DNA of 7,337 nt, taken from contig DCGD01000145.1 of the NCBI GenBank assembly GCA_002315195.1, positions 14,481-21,817 of the forward strand, in the 5' to 3' direction. How positions within the stretch are numbered: position 1 is the first letter of the stretch; every line of letters begins with the position of its first letter. Made by a program: the position numbers and the translations under genes. Below are positions 1-6,753 of the stretch, piece after piece. This DNA comes from Prevotellaceae bacterium UBA1787 (GTDB lineage: Bacteria; Bacteroidota; Bacteroidia; Bacteroidales; Bacteroidaceae). The notes under the pieces were generated by a model that did not search any database, was not told where the DNA came from, and was given only the letters and a program-made list of their open reading frames with translations.

Positions 1-1
1 T

Positions 2-310
2 CGGAACCGGGAAAAGGCACAATTCAGTTATCAAGAACTGAGCGCAGATGTTCTTAGGGAATACCATGTAGTGGTGAATTGTACACCGCTTGGCATGTAC
101 CCGGCGGTCAATGCTTGTCCCGATGTACCTTACGTTCTGCTTGGAAAGGAACATCTTCTCTTTGACCTGGTGTATAATCCGGAAGAAACCTTGTTTTTGA
201 AACGTGGAAAATTTCAGGGAGCCATGGTGAAAAATGGTTTGGAAATGTTGCATCTGCAGGCGTTGTCAGCTTGGAACATTTGGAACAATTGTCAAGAAGC
301 AAATGAATAA
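2..310 (+). CDS. aroE: Shikimate dehydrogenase, 3' part only (5' end outside window)
   Basis: The enzyme reduces 3-dehydroshikimate to shikimate with NADPH, the fourth step of the cytoplasmic chorismate (aromatic amino acid) pathway. The frame is open from base 2, so the gene enters from the left; about 102 C-terminal residues are visible. They include the family signature NCTPLGMYP, then DLVYNPEETLFL, then KNGLEMLHLQA near the end. In known AroE structures, the glutamine of this last motif contacts shikimate and the region around it packs against the nucleotide-binding domain. The N-terminal substrate-binding half with its catalytic Lys/Asp pair is not in the window. The TAA stop overlaps the start of the next gene by 8 bases, which suggests cotranscription and translational coupling. 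A GTG at 71 lies inside the conserved domain and is not a real start. The identification is firm from the C-terminal motifs alone. Confidence 0.95.
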   Translation, partial: RNREKAQFSYQELSADVLREYHVVVNCTPLGMYPAVNACPDVPYVLLGKEHLLFDLVYNPEETLFLKRGKFQGAMVKNGLEMLHLQALSAWNIWNNCQEANE

Positions 311-1220
311 AGTAATTTACAAAAGTATATTGATATGGTGTATATGGATATGCATTTACGGTACATCGCAGGCTGAGCCGTGGACGGCTGAAACATTGCC
401 AATGGTTCATCTTGAGGATGCAAGGCGCTACGTCTGTAATCCTGAAAATATATTGAGACAGGAAACTACCGACAGCATCGATGCCATTCTCTATCGTTTG
501 GAACACACCAAAGGTGTGCAGAGTTTGGTGGCTGTCGTCAAGTGCATTGAAGGCGGGGATGCCTACCGGTTCGGAATGGAACTGGCGCGCAAATATGGCG
601 TTGGCAGCAAGAAACAGAATACAGGACTCATCGTTATTCTCAGTACAGAAGACCGTAAATATCAGATTCTTACGGGAAATGGTCTGGAGGGTACACTTCC
701 GGATGTCATCTGTCATAGGATAGAGCAACAATACATGGTGCCTTGTCTGCGTCAGGGCAATTGGGATGCCGCCATGTTGAACGGTATCACTGCCATTGGT
801 GGCTATATCGATGGTGACGAAGAATTGAAAGCGGAAGTGAGCGATGCCGATGAATTGTCGGATGTGTTGGTTACCATGCTTTTAATGGGTGCCATAGCGT
901 TATTCATTTTCTTTTTGATGATGTCGTCGGCAAGAAAATGTCCAAAGTGCGGGAAACGTTCTCTGTCCGTTGTGTCCAGAACCTTTCTTTATGCAAAGGG
1001 AAACTATAAATACTACCGAGTGGTGAGGCGTTGCAAGCAGTGCGGGCACAACGTTACCACAAATGAACAAACGGAAAACGAGGACGTGGTCGCCCTCACG
1101 GGGACGGTGTTTGGTTCTATTTTAGGAAATGGACGAGGCGGCAGAGGCGGTGGCTTCGATGGTGGCGGATCATTTGGTGGTGGTTCATTCGGTGGCGGAG
1201 GAGCCGGGGGAAGTTTTTAA
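303..1220 (+). CDS. TPM-domain (YgcG-like) membrane protein with zinc ribbon and Gly-rich tail
   Basis: Predicted 305 aa. Residues 1-24 look like a signal peptide, with probable cleavage after SQA. Residues about 40-170 match the TPM fold (TPM_phosphatase/YgcG family), with the KYGVGSKKQNTGLIVILS core and a later TGNGLEGTLPD segment. A membrane helix follows at about 187-208, then Arg-Lys (positive-inside), then a probable zinc ribbon with C213/C216 and C244/C247, then a glycine-rich tail (276-305) ending in repeated GGGSF units. The inferred topology is a periplasmic TPM domain with a cytoplasmic zinc ribbon and tail. TPM domains were first proposed to be phosphatases, but for bacterial members the function is unclear, and no activity should be assumed here. 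The ATG at 303 was chosen because it gives a clean signal peptide, has AGAAG just upstream and overlaps the aroE stop; an in-frame ATG at 234 would add a Cys-rich stretch encoded inside aroE. lemA follows directly, a pairing common in bacteria. Confidence 0.9.
   Translation: MNKVIYKSILIWCIWICIYGTSQAEPWTAETLPMVHLEDARRYVCNPENILRQETTDSIDAILYRLEHTKGVQSLVAVVKCIEGGDAYRFGMELARKYGVGSKKQNTGLIVILSTEDRKYQILTGNGLEGTLPDVICHRIEQQYMVPCLRQGNWDAAMLNGITAIGGYIDGDEELKAEVSDADELSDVLVTMLLMGAIALFIFFLMMSSARKCPKCGKRSLSVVSRTFLYAKGNYKYYRVVRRCKQCGHNVTTNEQTENEDVVALTGTVFGSILGNGRGGRGGGFDGGGSFGGGSFGGGGAGGSF
1161..1199 (+). repeat. 15-bp tandem repeat encoding GGGSF units
   Basis: Two adjacent 15-base units (1161-1175 and 1176-1190) encode Gly-Gly-Gly-Ser-Phe, and a partial third unit runs from 1191 to 1199. 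The two full units differ at three positions, all synonymous. This is the coding basis of the low-complexity tail of the TPM protein. Such in-frame repeats can change copy number by slippage without breaking the frame. Confidence 0.75.
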
Positions 1221-1247
1221 ATGATTAATTATATAACAATTCGTAAT

Positions 1248-1844
1248 ATGAAAATTTCAAACACATTGAAAGGATTGGTAGTCCTTGTTATTGTAGTCGT
1301 AGCTTTGGTTGGTTGCTGCTCGTCAAAGTACAATGGTATGGTGAAGCAGGAAGAAGCCGTTTCTACGGCTTGGAGCAATGTCCAAAACCAGTATCAGCGC
1401 CGTGCTGACTTGATTCCGAATCTTGTCAACACAGTGAAAGGATATGCCGAACACGAAAGTTCAACATTGGAGAATGTCGTTGCGGCACGTGCAAAGGCTA
1501 CCCAGACAGTCATTGACCCTACCAACATGACAGCGGAAGAACTCAAGAAATTCCAGGAAGCGCAAGGTGAACTGAGCAGCGCATTGGGCAGGCTTATTGC
1601 AGTCCAAGAGAGTTATCCGGACTTGAAAGCCAATGAAAATTTCCGCGACCTGCAGGTGCAACTCGAAGGTACGGAAAACCGCATCAACGAGAGCCGCCGT
1701 ACATATAATGAGGCCGTGCAGTCTTACAACGTCGCCATTCGTACTTTCCCCGCCAACATCTTCGCCGGTATTTTCGGATTTCAGCAGAAAGCGAAATTTG
1801 AAGCTTCTGAAAGTGCCCAAAAAGCCCCGACGGTGGAATTTTAA
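1248..1844 (+). CDS. lemA: LemA family protein, possibly a lipoprotein
   Basis: Predicted 198 aa from the ATG at 1248. A short basic N-terminus is followed by a hydrophobic stretch (about residues 8-22) and then a long helical domain. That domain carries the LemA hallmark YNGMV...AWSNVQNQYQRRADLIPNLVNTVKGYA-type sequence and the late YN.AV..YN..I..FP motif. LemA proteins have one N-terminal membrane anchor and an antiparallel helical bundle outside the cytoplasmic membrane; their biochemical role is unsettled. The hydrophobic stretch ends in LVGC (residues 20-23), which fits a lipobox, so the anchor may be lipid rather than a helix. No acidic surface-export signal follows the cysteine. An alternative ATG at 1221 directly abuts the TPM stop (TAAATG) and would add nine residues (MINYITIRN) with a purine-rich GGGGGAAG upstream. 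I prefer 1248 because it gives a typical signal-like N-terminus. The gene sits between the TPM gene and purM in one apparent operon. Confidence 0.94.
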   Translation: MKISNTLKGLVVLVIVVVALVGCCSSKYNGMVKQEEAVSTAWSNVQNQYQRRADLIPNLVNTVKGYAEHESSTLENVVAARAKATQTVIDPTNMTAEELKKFQEAQGELSSALGRLIAVQESYPDLKANENFRDLQVQLEGTENRINESRRTYNEAVQSYNVAIRTFPANIFAGIFGFQQKAKFEASESAQKAPTVEF

Positions 1845-1871
1845 CAACTAATCTAAACAGACACATCATAG

Positions 1872-3044
1872 ATGATGGACAGTAAACAAAGATACATGAT
1901 GCGTGGCGTGAGTGCAATGAAAGAAGATGTGCATAACGCCATCAAGAACATAGACAAGGGACTTTATCCCCAGGCTTTCTGTAAAATTATCCCGGACATA
2001 TTGGGAGGCGATCCCGATTATTGCAACATCATGCATGCCGATGGTGCAGGCACGAAATCGTCTCTTGCCTACGTATATTGGCGTGAAACGGGTGACTTGA
2101 GCGTATGGAAAGGCATTGCACAGGATGCCTTGATTATGAACACGGACGATTTGCTGTGTGTAGGAGCGGTGGACAACATTTTGGTATCTTCTACCATCGG
2201 ACGGAACAAGAACTTGGTTCCGGGTGAGGTCATATCAGCCATTATCAACGGTACTGATGAATTGTTGGCGCAAATGCGCGACATGGGCATAGGCATTTAC
2301 GCCACGGGTGGAGAAACGGCGGATTTGGGCGATTTGGTACGTACCATCGTCGTGGATTCTACGGTTACCTGTCGCATGAGGCGCAGTGATGTCATCAATA
2401 ACGCCAATATTAGGCCGGGTGATGTGATTGTCGGTTTGTCTTCTTGCGGACAGGCATCTTACGAGAGTGAATACAATGGTGGAATGGGGAGCAATGGCTT
2501 GACCAGTGCCCGCCATGATGTATTTGCCAAATACCTTGCGGAAAAATATCCGGAGAGTTATGACAAGCAGGTGCCTGACGAATTGGTTTACAGTGGTGGC
2601 TATCGTTTGACGGACTCTGTCGAGGATGCTCCCGTTTGTGCCGGGAAACTGGTGTTGAGCCCTACAAGAACGTATGCTCCCGTCGTGAAACGGCTGCTTG
2701 ATGTCATGCGCAGTGAAATTCACGGCATGGTACATTGTACGGGAGGCGCTCAGACAAAGGTGTTGCATTTTGTCGGAGAGAACTGCAGGGTCATCAAGGA
2801 CAATATGTTTCCCATACCTCCGTTGTTTCGCATCATCGCTGAGGAAAGTGGGACGGATTGGCAGGAAATGTACAAGGTGTTCAACATGGGTCATCGTTTG
2901 GAGGTCTATGTGGAGCCTGAAATGGCGGAGAAAGTCATTGAGGTTTCAAGGAGTTTCAATATCGATGCGCAGGTTGTCGGACATATTGAAGAGGGGCGCC
3001 GCAGCTTGACCATAATGAGTCCTTTTGGTGAGTTTCACTACTAA
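1872..3044 (+). CDS. purM: Phosphoribosylformylglycinamidine cyclo-ligase (AIR synthase), long Bacteroidota type
   Basis: AIR synthase closes the imidazole ring: FGAM plus ATP gives aminoimidazole ribonucleotide, ADP and phosphate, in cytoplasmic de novo purine synthesis. The predicted protein is 390 aa, against about 345 for the classical enzyme. Landmarks of the PurM fold appear in order: HADGAGTK (55-62, matching the usual TDGVGTK nucleotide/phosphate loop), QDALIMNTDDLL (84-95), GGETADL (146-152), MGSNGLTSAR (205-214), SPTRTY (263-268), CTGGAQTK (289-296) and FNMGHRLEVYV (337-347). Several depart from the enterobacterial consensus, for example GGETADLGDL in place of GGETAEMPG. I recall this divergent form being typical of Bacteroidales, where it is annotated as purM or AIR-synthase-related. 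Activity is therefore inferred from homology. The start could be either of two adjacent ATGs (1872 or 1875). It lies 27 bases after lemA with no clear Shine-Dalgarno sequence, so it probably belongs to the same transcript, which ends at the hairpin at 3106-3145. Confidence 0.88.
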   Translation: MMDSKQRYMMRGVSAMKEDVHNAIKNIDKGLYPQAFCKIIPDILGGDPDYCNIMHADGAGTKSSLAYVYWRETGDLSVWKGIAQDALIMNTDDLLCVGAVDNILVSSTIGRNKNLVPGEVISAIINGTDELLAQMRDMGIGIYATGGETADLGDLVRTIVVDSTVTCRMRRSDVINNANIRPGDVIVGLSSCGQASYESEYNGGMGSNGLTSARHDVFAKYLAEKYPESYDKQVPDELVYSGGYRLTDSVEDAPVCAGKLVLSPTRTYAPVVKRLLDVMRSEIHGMVHCTGGAQTKVLHFVGENCRVIKDNMFPIPPLFRIIAEESGTDWQEMYKVFNMGHRLEVYVEPEMAEKVIEVSRSFNIDAQVVGHIEEGRRSLTIMSPFGEFHY

Positions 3045-3105
3045 GGACTCGTGAGGCGGGGGAAAAGTCTTCGTCAAGCAAACGCAAAAACAGGCGCATA
3101 AATCA

Positions 3106-3145
3106 AAGCCAAGGCCCGGGAATGTCAATTCCCGGGCCTTGGCTT
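3106..3145. terminator. Perfect 18-bp stem-loop between convergent purM and clpX
   Basis: Bases 3106-3123 pair perfectly with 3128-3145 around the loop GTCA, giving an 18-bp stem with a GC-rich core (GGCCCGGG). It starts 61 bases after the purM stop and 39 bases beyond the clpX stop. On the - strand the stem is followed by TTTGATTTAT, a modest U-rich tract; on the + strand the following bases (GTCGTTGC) are not U-rich. The position between convergent genes argues for a bidirectional terminator, more canonical for clpX. Without a U tract, the hairpin may mainly protect the purM mRNA 3' end. Confidence 0.82.
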
Positions 3146-3184
3146 GTCGTTGCAAGAACAACCAGCCGCTAAATTGCGGTGTGG

Positions 3185-4405
3185 TCAAAGGATTTCATTC
3201 TGTTCAATGCGTTGTTTGGCGTAATCAAGGGTGACGTTGTATTTCTTGTTTCTTTTTGTTGGCAGTTCAAACATGGGTTCTCGCATGATGGCCTCCACAA
3301 TGCTGCGCAACCCCCTCGCTCCCAATTTGTAGGCTACGGCCTTGTCCACGATGTAATCGAGGGCGTCGGCGTCGAAGGTCAGTTCTATGCCGTCCATTTC
3401 CAGCAGTTTGGCAAACTGTTTCACGATTGAATTGCGTGGCTCTGTAAGAATACGTTTCAAGGCATCGCGGTCAAGAGGATTGAGGTACGTCAGGATGGGC
3501 AGGCGGCCGATGATTTCGGGTATGAGACCGAAACTTTTCAGGTCTTGCGGCACAACGTATTTCATGATGTCCTGCTTGTCTATTTTCAGCACATTTTGGA
3601 CGGAGTCAAAGCCGACCACGTGGGTGTTCAAACGCTGCGCGATCTTCTGTTCGATGCCATCGAATGCGCCGCCACAGATGAAAAGTATGTTGTGGGTATC
3701 CACTTTCGTGTATTCTTGGTCGGGATGCTTGCGTCCACCTTTTGGTGGAACATTGACCAAGGAACCTTCCAAAAGTTTGAGCAGACCTTGCTGAACGCCT
3801 TCGCCGCTTACGTCGCGCGTGATGGATGGATTGTCCGACTTGCGGGCAATCTTGTCTATTTCATCAATGAAGACAATGCCACATTCGGCGCGCTCCACGT
3901 TGTAATCCGCCACTTGAAGCAGGCGTGACAAGATGCTTTCAACATCTTCGCCCACATATCCCGCCTCGGTAAAGACGGTAGCGTCGACAATGGTGAAAGG
4001 AACGTTGATGAGGCGTGCGATGGTACGGGCAAGCAGCGTCTTGCCCGTACCCGTTTGACCAACCATGATGACGTTCGACTTTTCAATTTCCACTTCATCT
4101 TCCGTCTCAACCTGCGCCAACCGCTTGTAGTGATTGTAAACGGCCACGGAAAGACATATCTTGGCTTCGTCCTGCCCTATGATGTAATCGTCCAGGTACT
4201 GCTTGATTTCAATAGGCTTGGGTATTTTTTTTAAATCGATTTTGTCGATGTTTCGCTTTTTGACCCTGTTATTTTCTTTTTGGAGAATGGCATGCGCCTG
4301 CTCCACGCAATCGTTGCACACGAAACCGTCTAATCCCGTCAACAATATGCTTACTTCTCTTTCCGGACGTCCACAGAGGCAGCAGTGTTTAGTCTTGGGT
4401 GCCAT
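3185..4405 (-). CDS. clpX: ATP-dependent Clp protease ATP-binding subunit ClpX
   Basis: ClpX is a hexameric AAA+ unfoldase that recognises tagged substrates and threads them into ClpP in the cytoplasm. The predicted 406 aa is close to the usual family length. An N-terminal zinc-binding dimerisation domain has C8/C11 and C30/C33. The AAA+ module shows Walker A GQTGTGKT (116-123), pore-1 loop GYVGED (149-154), Walker B IVFIDEID (177-184), pore-2 region TRDVSGEG (196-203) and the RKH loop (225-227). It also has the arginine finger in GRLP (R301) and the sensor-2 motif GARGLR (R364). The ClpP-docking loop, IGF in many species, reads VGF at 264-266, a conservative variant. All expected functional residues are present, so it should be active. 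It begins 6 bases after the clpP stop, with no Shine-Dalgarno in the gap, so translation is probably coupled to clpP. It is the last gene of its transcript here. Confidence 0.98.
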   Translation of the reverse strand: MAPKTKHCCLCGRPEREVSILLTGLDGFVCNDCVEQAHAILQKENNRVKKRNIDKIDLKKIPKPIEIKQYLDDYIIGQDEAKICLSVAVYNHYKRLAQVETEDEVEIEKSNVIMVGQTGTGKTLLARTIARLINVPFTIVDATVFTEAGYVGEDVESILSRLLQVADYNVERAECGIVFIDEIDKIARKSDNPSITRDVSGEGVQQGLLKLLEGSLVNVPPKGGRKHPDQEYTKVDTHNILFICGGAFDGIEQKIAQRLNTHVVGFDSVQNVLKIDKQDIMKYVVPQDLKSFGLIPEIIGRLPILTYLNPLDRDALKRILTEPRNSIVKQFAKLLEMDGIELTFDADALDYIVDKAVAYKLGARGLRSIVEAIMREPMFELPTKRNKKYNVTLDYAKQRIEQNEIL

Positions 4406-4411
4406 GAAAAA

Positions 4412-5077
4412 TTATGCTTTTTTGGAGAGAACCTTGTCAATCATTCCATATTCCCGGGCTTCGGCTGCCGTCATCCAATAGTCGCGGTCCGCGTCCTGCC
4501 ATACCTTTTGGTAGTCATTGTGGGAATGTTCGGCGATGATGTTATAGAGTTCTTTCTTGTATTTTTGGATTTCGCGGGCAGTGATTTCAATGTCGGAAGC
4601 CTGGCCCTGGGCGCCTCCCATGGGCTGGTGAATCATGATGCGGCTGTGGGGCAGGGCGGAACGCTTGCCTTCGTCGCCCGCTACCAGGAGGACGGCTGCC
4701 ATGGACGCCGCCATGCCGGTGCATATCGTCGCAACGGGGCTGTTGATGAACTGCATGGTGTCGTAGATGCCCAAACCGGCTGAAACTGAACCGCCGGGAC
4801 TGTTGATGTAGATGGAAATATCCTTAGTGGGGTCGACAGAGTCCAAATAGAGCAACTGAGCCTGGAGCGTGTTGGCGGTGTAGTCGTCAATCTGCGTACC
4901 AAGGAAAATGATTCGGTCCATCATCAGTCGCGAAAATACATCCATCTGTGTGACGTTCAACTGGCGTTCTTCAAGTATATATGGATTGAGATATTGGCTC
5001 TGTGTTTTGATGACGTCATCCAATACCATGCTGTTGATACCTGCGTTTAAACGTGCAAATTTTCTGAAATCTTCCAT
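4412..5077 (-). CDS. clpP: ATP-dependent Clp protease proteolytic subunit ClpP
   Basis: ClpP is a serine peptidase that forms a double heptameric barrel and degrades polypeptides fed by ClpX. Predicted 221 aa. The catalytic triad can be placed by motif: Ser125 in GMAASMAA, His150 in MIHQPMGG and Asp199 in DRDYW. The INSPGGSV oxyanion loop and the handle-region QASDIEITAREI are intact. I chose the ATG at 5077 (MEDFRKFARLN) because this N-terminus resembles other Bacteroidales ClpP proteins. An in-frame ATG at 5152 would add 25 residues (beginning MFLNRTHYLK) that do not look like ClpP and would use up most of the space between the tig terminator and the gene. The N-terminal stretch before the conserved ILEERQ segment is longer than in E. 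coli and may be processed. clpX follows at once downstream. tig lies 183 bases upstream, separated by a terminator-like hairpin, so clpPX may have its own promoter; I could not identify one. Confidence 0.97.
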   Translation of the reverse strand: MEDFRKFARLNAGINSMVLDDVIKTQSQYLNPYILEERQLNVTQMDVFSRLMMDRIIFLGTQIDDYTANTLQAQLLYLDSVDPTKDISIYINSPGGSVSAGLGIYDTMQFINSPVATICTGMAASMAAVLLVAGDEGKRSALPHSRIMIHQPMGGAQGQASDIEITAREIQKYKKELYNIIAEHSHNDYQKVWQDADRDYWMTAAEAREYGMIDKVLSKKA

Positions 5078-5178
5078 GTTATTCTTGTTAAAGGTGGATT
5101 CAATGTGGTATGTTTCGTGATTTTTTAGGTAGTGTGTTCTATTTAGGAACATGTTTGCAGAACCTGCCTAAATGAAAA

Positions 5179-5210
5179 AGGAAGAGAAAGGAACATCCTT
5201 TCTTCTTCCT
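5179..5210 (-). terminator. Rho-independent-type terminator downstream of tig
   Basis: On the - strand the hairpin begins 50 bases after the tig stop. The stem is 6 bp plus 8 bp separated by a single bulged base (5204), with a 3-base loop (5193-5195). It runs straight into a T-rich stretch on the - strand (CCTTTTTCATTT, 5180-5169). Stem plus U tract fits an intrinsic terminator, though the AG/CT-rich stem is only moderately stable, so partial read-through into clpP is likely. Confidence 0.75.
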
Positions 5211-5260
5211 CTTGATTGACATGAGGGGGTATTCCTCTTTTTGATTATAGACGAAACGGC

Positions 5261-6628
5261 TTAATTCTCTTCAAACATTTTGTTGAAATCTTCAACGGAT
5301 ATTGGCTTGAAATCAAGTTTGACTACGTTCTTCAAAGACGCTGTCAGCGCGGAGTCGATGCTGCGGGAGATGATGTTTTCCAACTTGCTTTCGTCCTTGA
5401 GCATGCTTTCCGCATACTGTTCCAAATTTTCTTCGGGAATGTTGTTGATGCCATACTGTGCCATTTGAATCTTGACCATCTCTCTTGCTGTTTCCTTGAC
5501 GGCGGCATCGTCTATCTTGATGTTCTGCTGTATCGACAGTTGCTTGCGAATCACCGACCATATCAAGTCTTTGATGTAGTCAACGAGTATATTGTCGATG
5601 TTTTCTCTATCCTTTTCGTTCTTGAGTTTCTGGAGAAGAAAACGCTTGATTAGTGCTTCGGGGACGGTCACGTCTCCAACTTTTTCAACGGCATACTTGC
5701 GCAGGTCAATCAGAAACTTGTAATCACTGTCGCGCAGATACGAAGTCTCAATGTCGCTTTTCACGCGTGCGCGGAATTCCTCTTCGTTCTTTACGTTGTC
5801 TTGTCCGTATATCTTGTCGAAGAGTTCTTGGTTGAGCTCACCCATTTCAAAATGGCTGATGGACGTTACGCGGTAATTGAAATTACCCTTGTGCGCTGCA
5901 ACTTGATTCTTGTCAATCTTGAGCAACGAAGCGAGTTCCGCGTCATTGTCCTTGTAAGCGGTTGATGGATTGAAAACAATGTCCGCGTTTGTCATTGCTT
6001 CGTTCTTGAACTGTTCCTTGGAAGCGTCATCAGCGAAGTAACGAGGCATCAATGGTACATTTTCCAAAGAGATACCGCCTTCCTTGGCTTCATTGTTTTC
6101 GTCCAGTTCGGTAAGCGTACCGTAAATTATGTCACTGTCGTCTTCATACTTTTCCATTTCGCTGTAGCGTCCCCCTTGGCGCTGATAGTTCTTGATGTGG
6201 GCTTCCAACACCTTTTCATCTACCTCAATCATGTAGTAGTCGATCTTATCTTCCGCATTGAGTGAAATGTTTATTTCAGGCTCAAAGCCGAGATCGAAAG
6301 TGAAAGTGAAATCATCGTTTGTGGCAATGTCAATTTTTTCTTGGTCATCGCTCAGCATGGGGTCTAATATCAATTTCAAATTTTGTTCCTTGATATAATT
6401 GTTGACGGTTTCGCTCATCATCTTGTTCAGTTCCTCTGCCTTGACTTCGTTACCATACATTTTCTTGACAAGTCCCATGGGAACATTGCCCGGACGGAAC
6501 CCCGGCATATTTGCTTTCTGCTTAATTTTCTTCAATGACTTTTCAACCTCATTGATATAATCAGATTTTTCCAGCTTGACAATCAGTTTTGCTGTTACGG
6601 CATCGTTTTTTTCTAATGAAATATTCAT
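5261..6628 (-). CDS. tig: Trigger factor, ribosome-associated chaperone (Bacteroidota type)
   Basis: Trigger factor docks at the ribosomal exit tunnel and shields nascent chains. Predicted 455 aa, slightly longer than E. coli Tig (432). The N-terminal ribosome-binding domain (about 1-115) has the signature GFRPGNVP at 43-50, whose Phe-Arg contacts ribosomal protein L23 in the known system. The C-terminal chaperone arms (about 265-455) are helical and charged, as expected, starting after MGELNQELFDKIYG, the equivalent of the usual LPELND segment. Between them (about 155-262), where an FKBP-type prolyl isomerase normally sits, I see none of the usual FKBP motifs (DG..F, GFE..L, FP..Y). Bacteroidota trigger factors are typically diverged here, so isomerase activity is doubtful while the chaperone role should hold. 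The start at 6628 matches the conserved short N-terminus (MNISLEKND) and lies about 50 bases downstream of a promoter element. No Shine-Dalgarno is visible. The order tig-clpP-clpX is conserved in many bacteria. Confidence 0.95.
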   Translation of the reverse strand: MNISLEKNDAVTAKLIVKLEKSDYINEVEKSLKKIKQKANMPGFRPGNVPMGLVKKMYGNEVKAEELNKMMSETVNNYIKEQNLKLILDPMLSDDQEKIDIATNDDFTFTFDLGFEPEINISLNAEDKIDYYMIEVDEKVLEAHIKNYQRQGGRYSEMEKYEDDSDIIYGTLTELDENNEAKEGGISLENVPLMPRYFADDASKEQFKNEAMTNADIVFNPSTAYKDNDAELASLLKIDKNQVAAHKGNFNYRVTSISHFEMGELNQELFDKIYGQDNVKNEEEFRARVKSDIETSYLRDSDYKFLIDLRKYAVEKVGDVTVPEALIKRFLLQKLKNEKDRENIDNILVDYIKDLIWSVIRKQLSIQQNIKIDDAAVKETAREMVKIQMAQYGINNIPEENLEQYAESMLKDESKLENIISRSIDSALTASLKNVVKLDFKPISVEDFNKMFEEN

Positions 6629-6678
6629 TTAGGATTCTGTTATGTAGTTGTTAATAATTTCCGTTTGCAAAAGCGGCG

Positions 6679-6686
6679 CAAAGTTA
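6679..6686 (-). promoter_or_regulatory. Bacteroidota-type -7 promoter element (TAnnTTTG) for tig
   Basis: Reading the - strand, TAACTTTG followed by C matches the TAnnTTTG element used by the primary sigma factor of Bacteroidota. It lies about 50 bases before the tig ATG, implying a 5' leader of roughly 40-45 bases. A -33 TTTG element is not well conserved at the expected distance: the region reads GTTAT, followed by a run of A residues that may help bend or open the DNA. The position between the end of the upstream gene and tig supports the call. Confidence 0.72.
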
Positions 6687-6753
6687 CGTTTTTTTTTCCA
6701 TATAACGGCACCATTTTCCAAATTTGTAAGGTTTAGGGTCGTTTTAATGAAAC

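Noticed and set aside
234..302. Upstream ATG for the TPM protein
   Set aside because: It would put 23 Cys-rich residues before the signal peptide and extend the overlap deep into aroE; the ATG at 303 gives a normal signal peptide.
108..731. Long open frame (207 codons) on the - strand
   Set aside because: It lies opposite aroE and the TPM gene, both with clear family motifs; its translation matches no family I recognise and looks like a frame shadow.
2235..2894. Open frame of 219 codons on the - strand inside purM
   Set aside because: It is fully covered by the conserved purM coding sequence, and its His/Arg-rich translation is typical of an antisense shadow.
3045..3090. Weak imperfect inverted repeat (AAGGACT...AGTCTT) just after purM
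   Set aside because: It needs a bulge and a long loop; the perfect stem just downstream explains termination better.
3387..3928. Overlapping + strand open frames opposite clpX
   Set aside because: clpX motifs run unbroken through this stretch on the other strand; the + strand translations show no domain.
4385..4783. + strand open frame opposite clpP
   Set aside because: It is antisense to the ClpP catalytic region and has no recognisable content.
5078..5152. 25-residue N-terminal extension of ClpP from the ATG at 5152
   Set aside because: The extra residues do not resemble ClpP, and the ATG at 5077 gives the family-like N-terminus; the stretch is better read as leader DNA.
5136..5163. Short inverted repeats (GTTCT...AGAAC, and GTTC...GAAC) upstream of clpP as a possible operator
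   Set aside because: Arms of only 4-5 bases are expected by chance in AT-rich DNA, and I know no matching regulator site.
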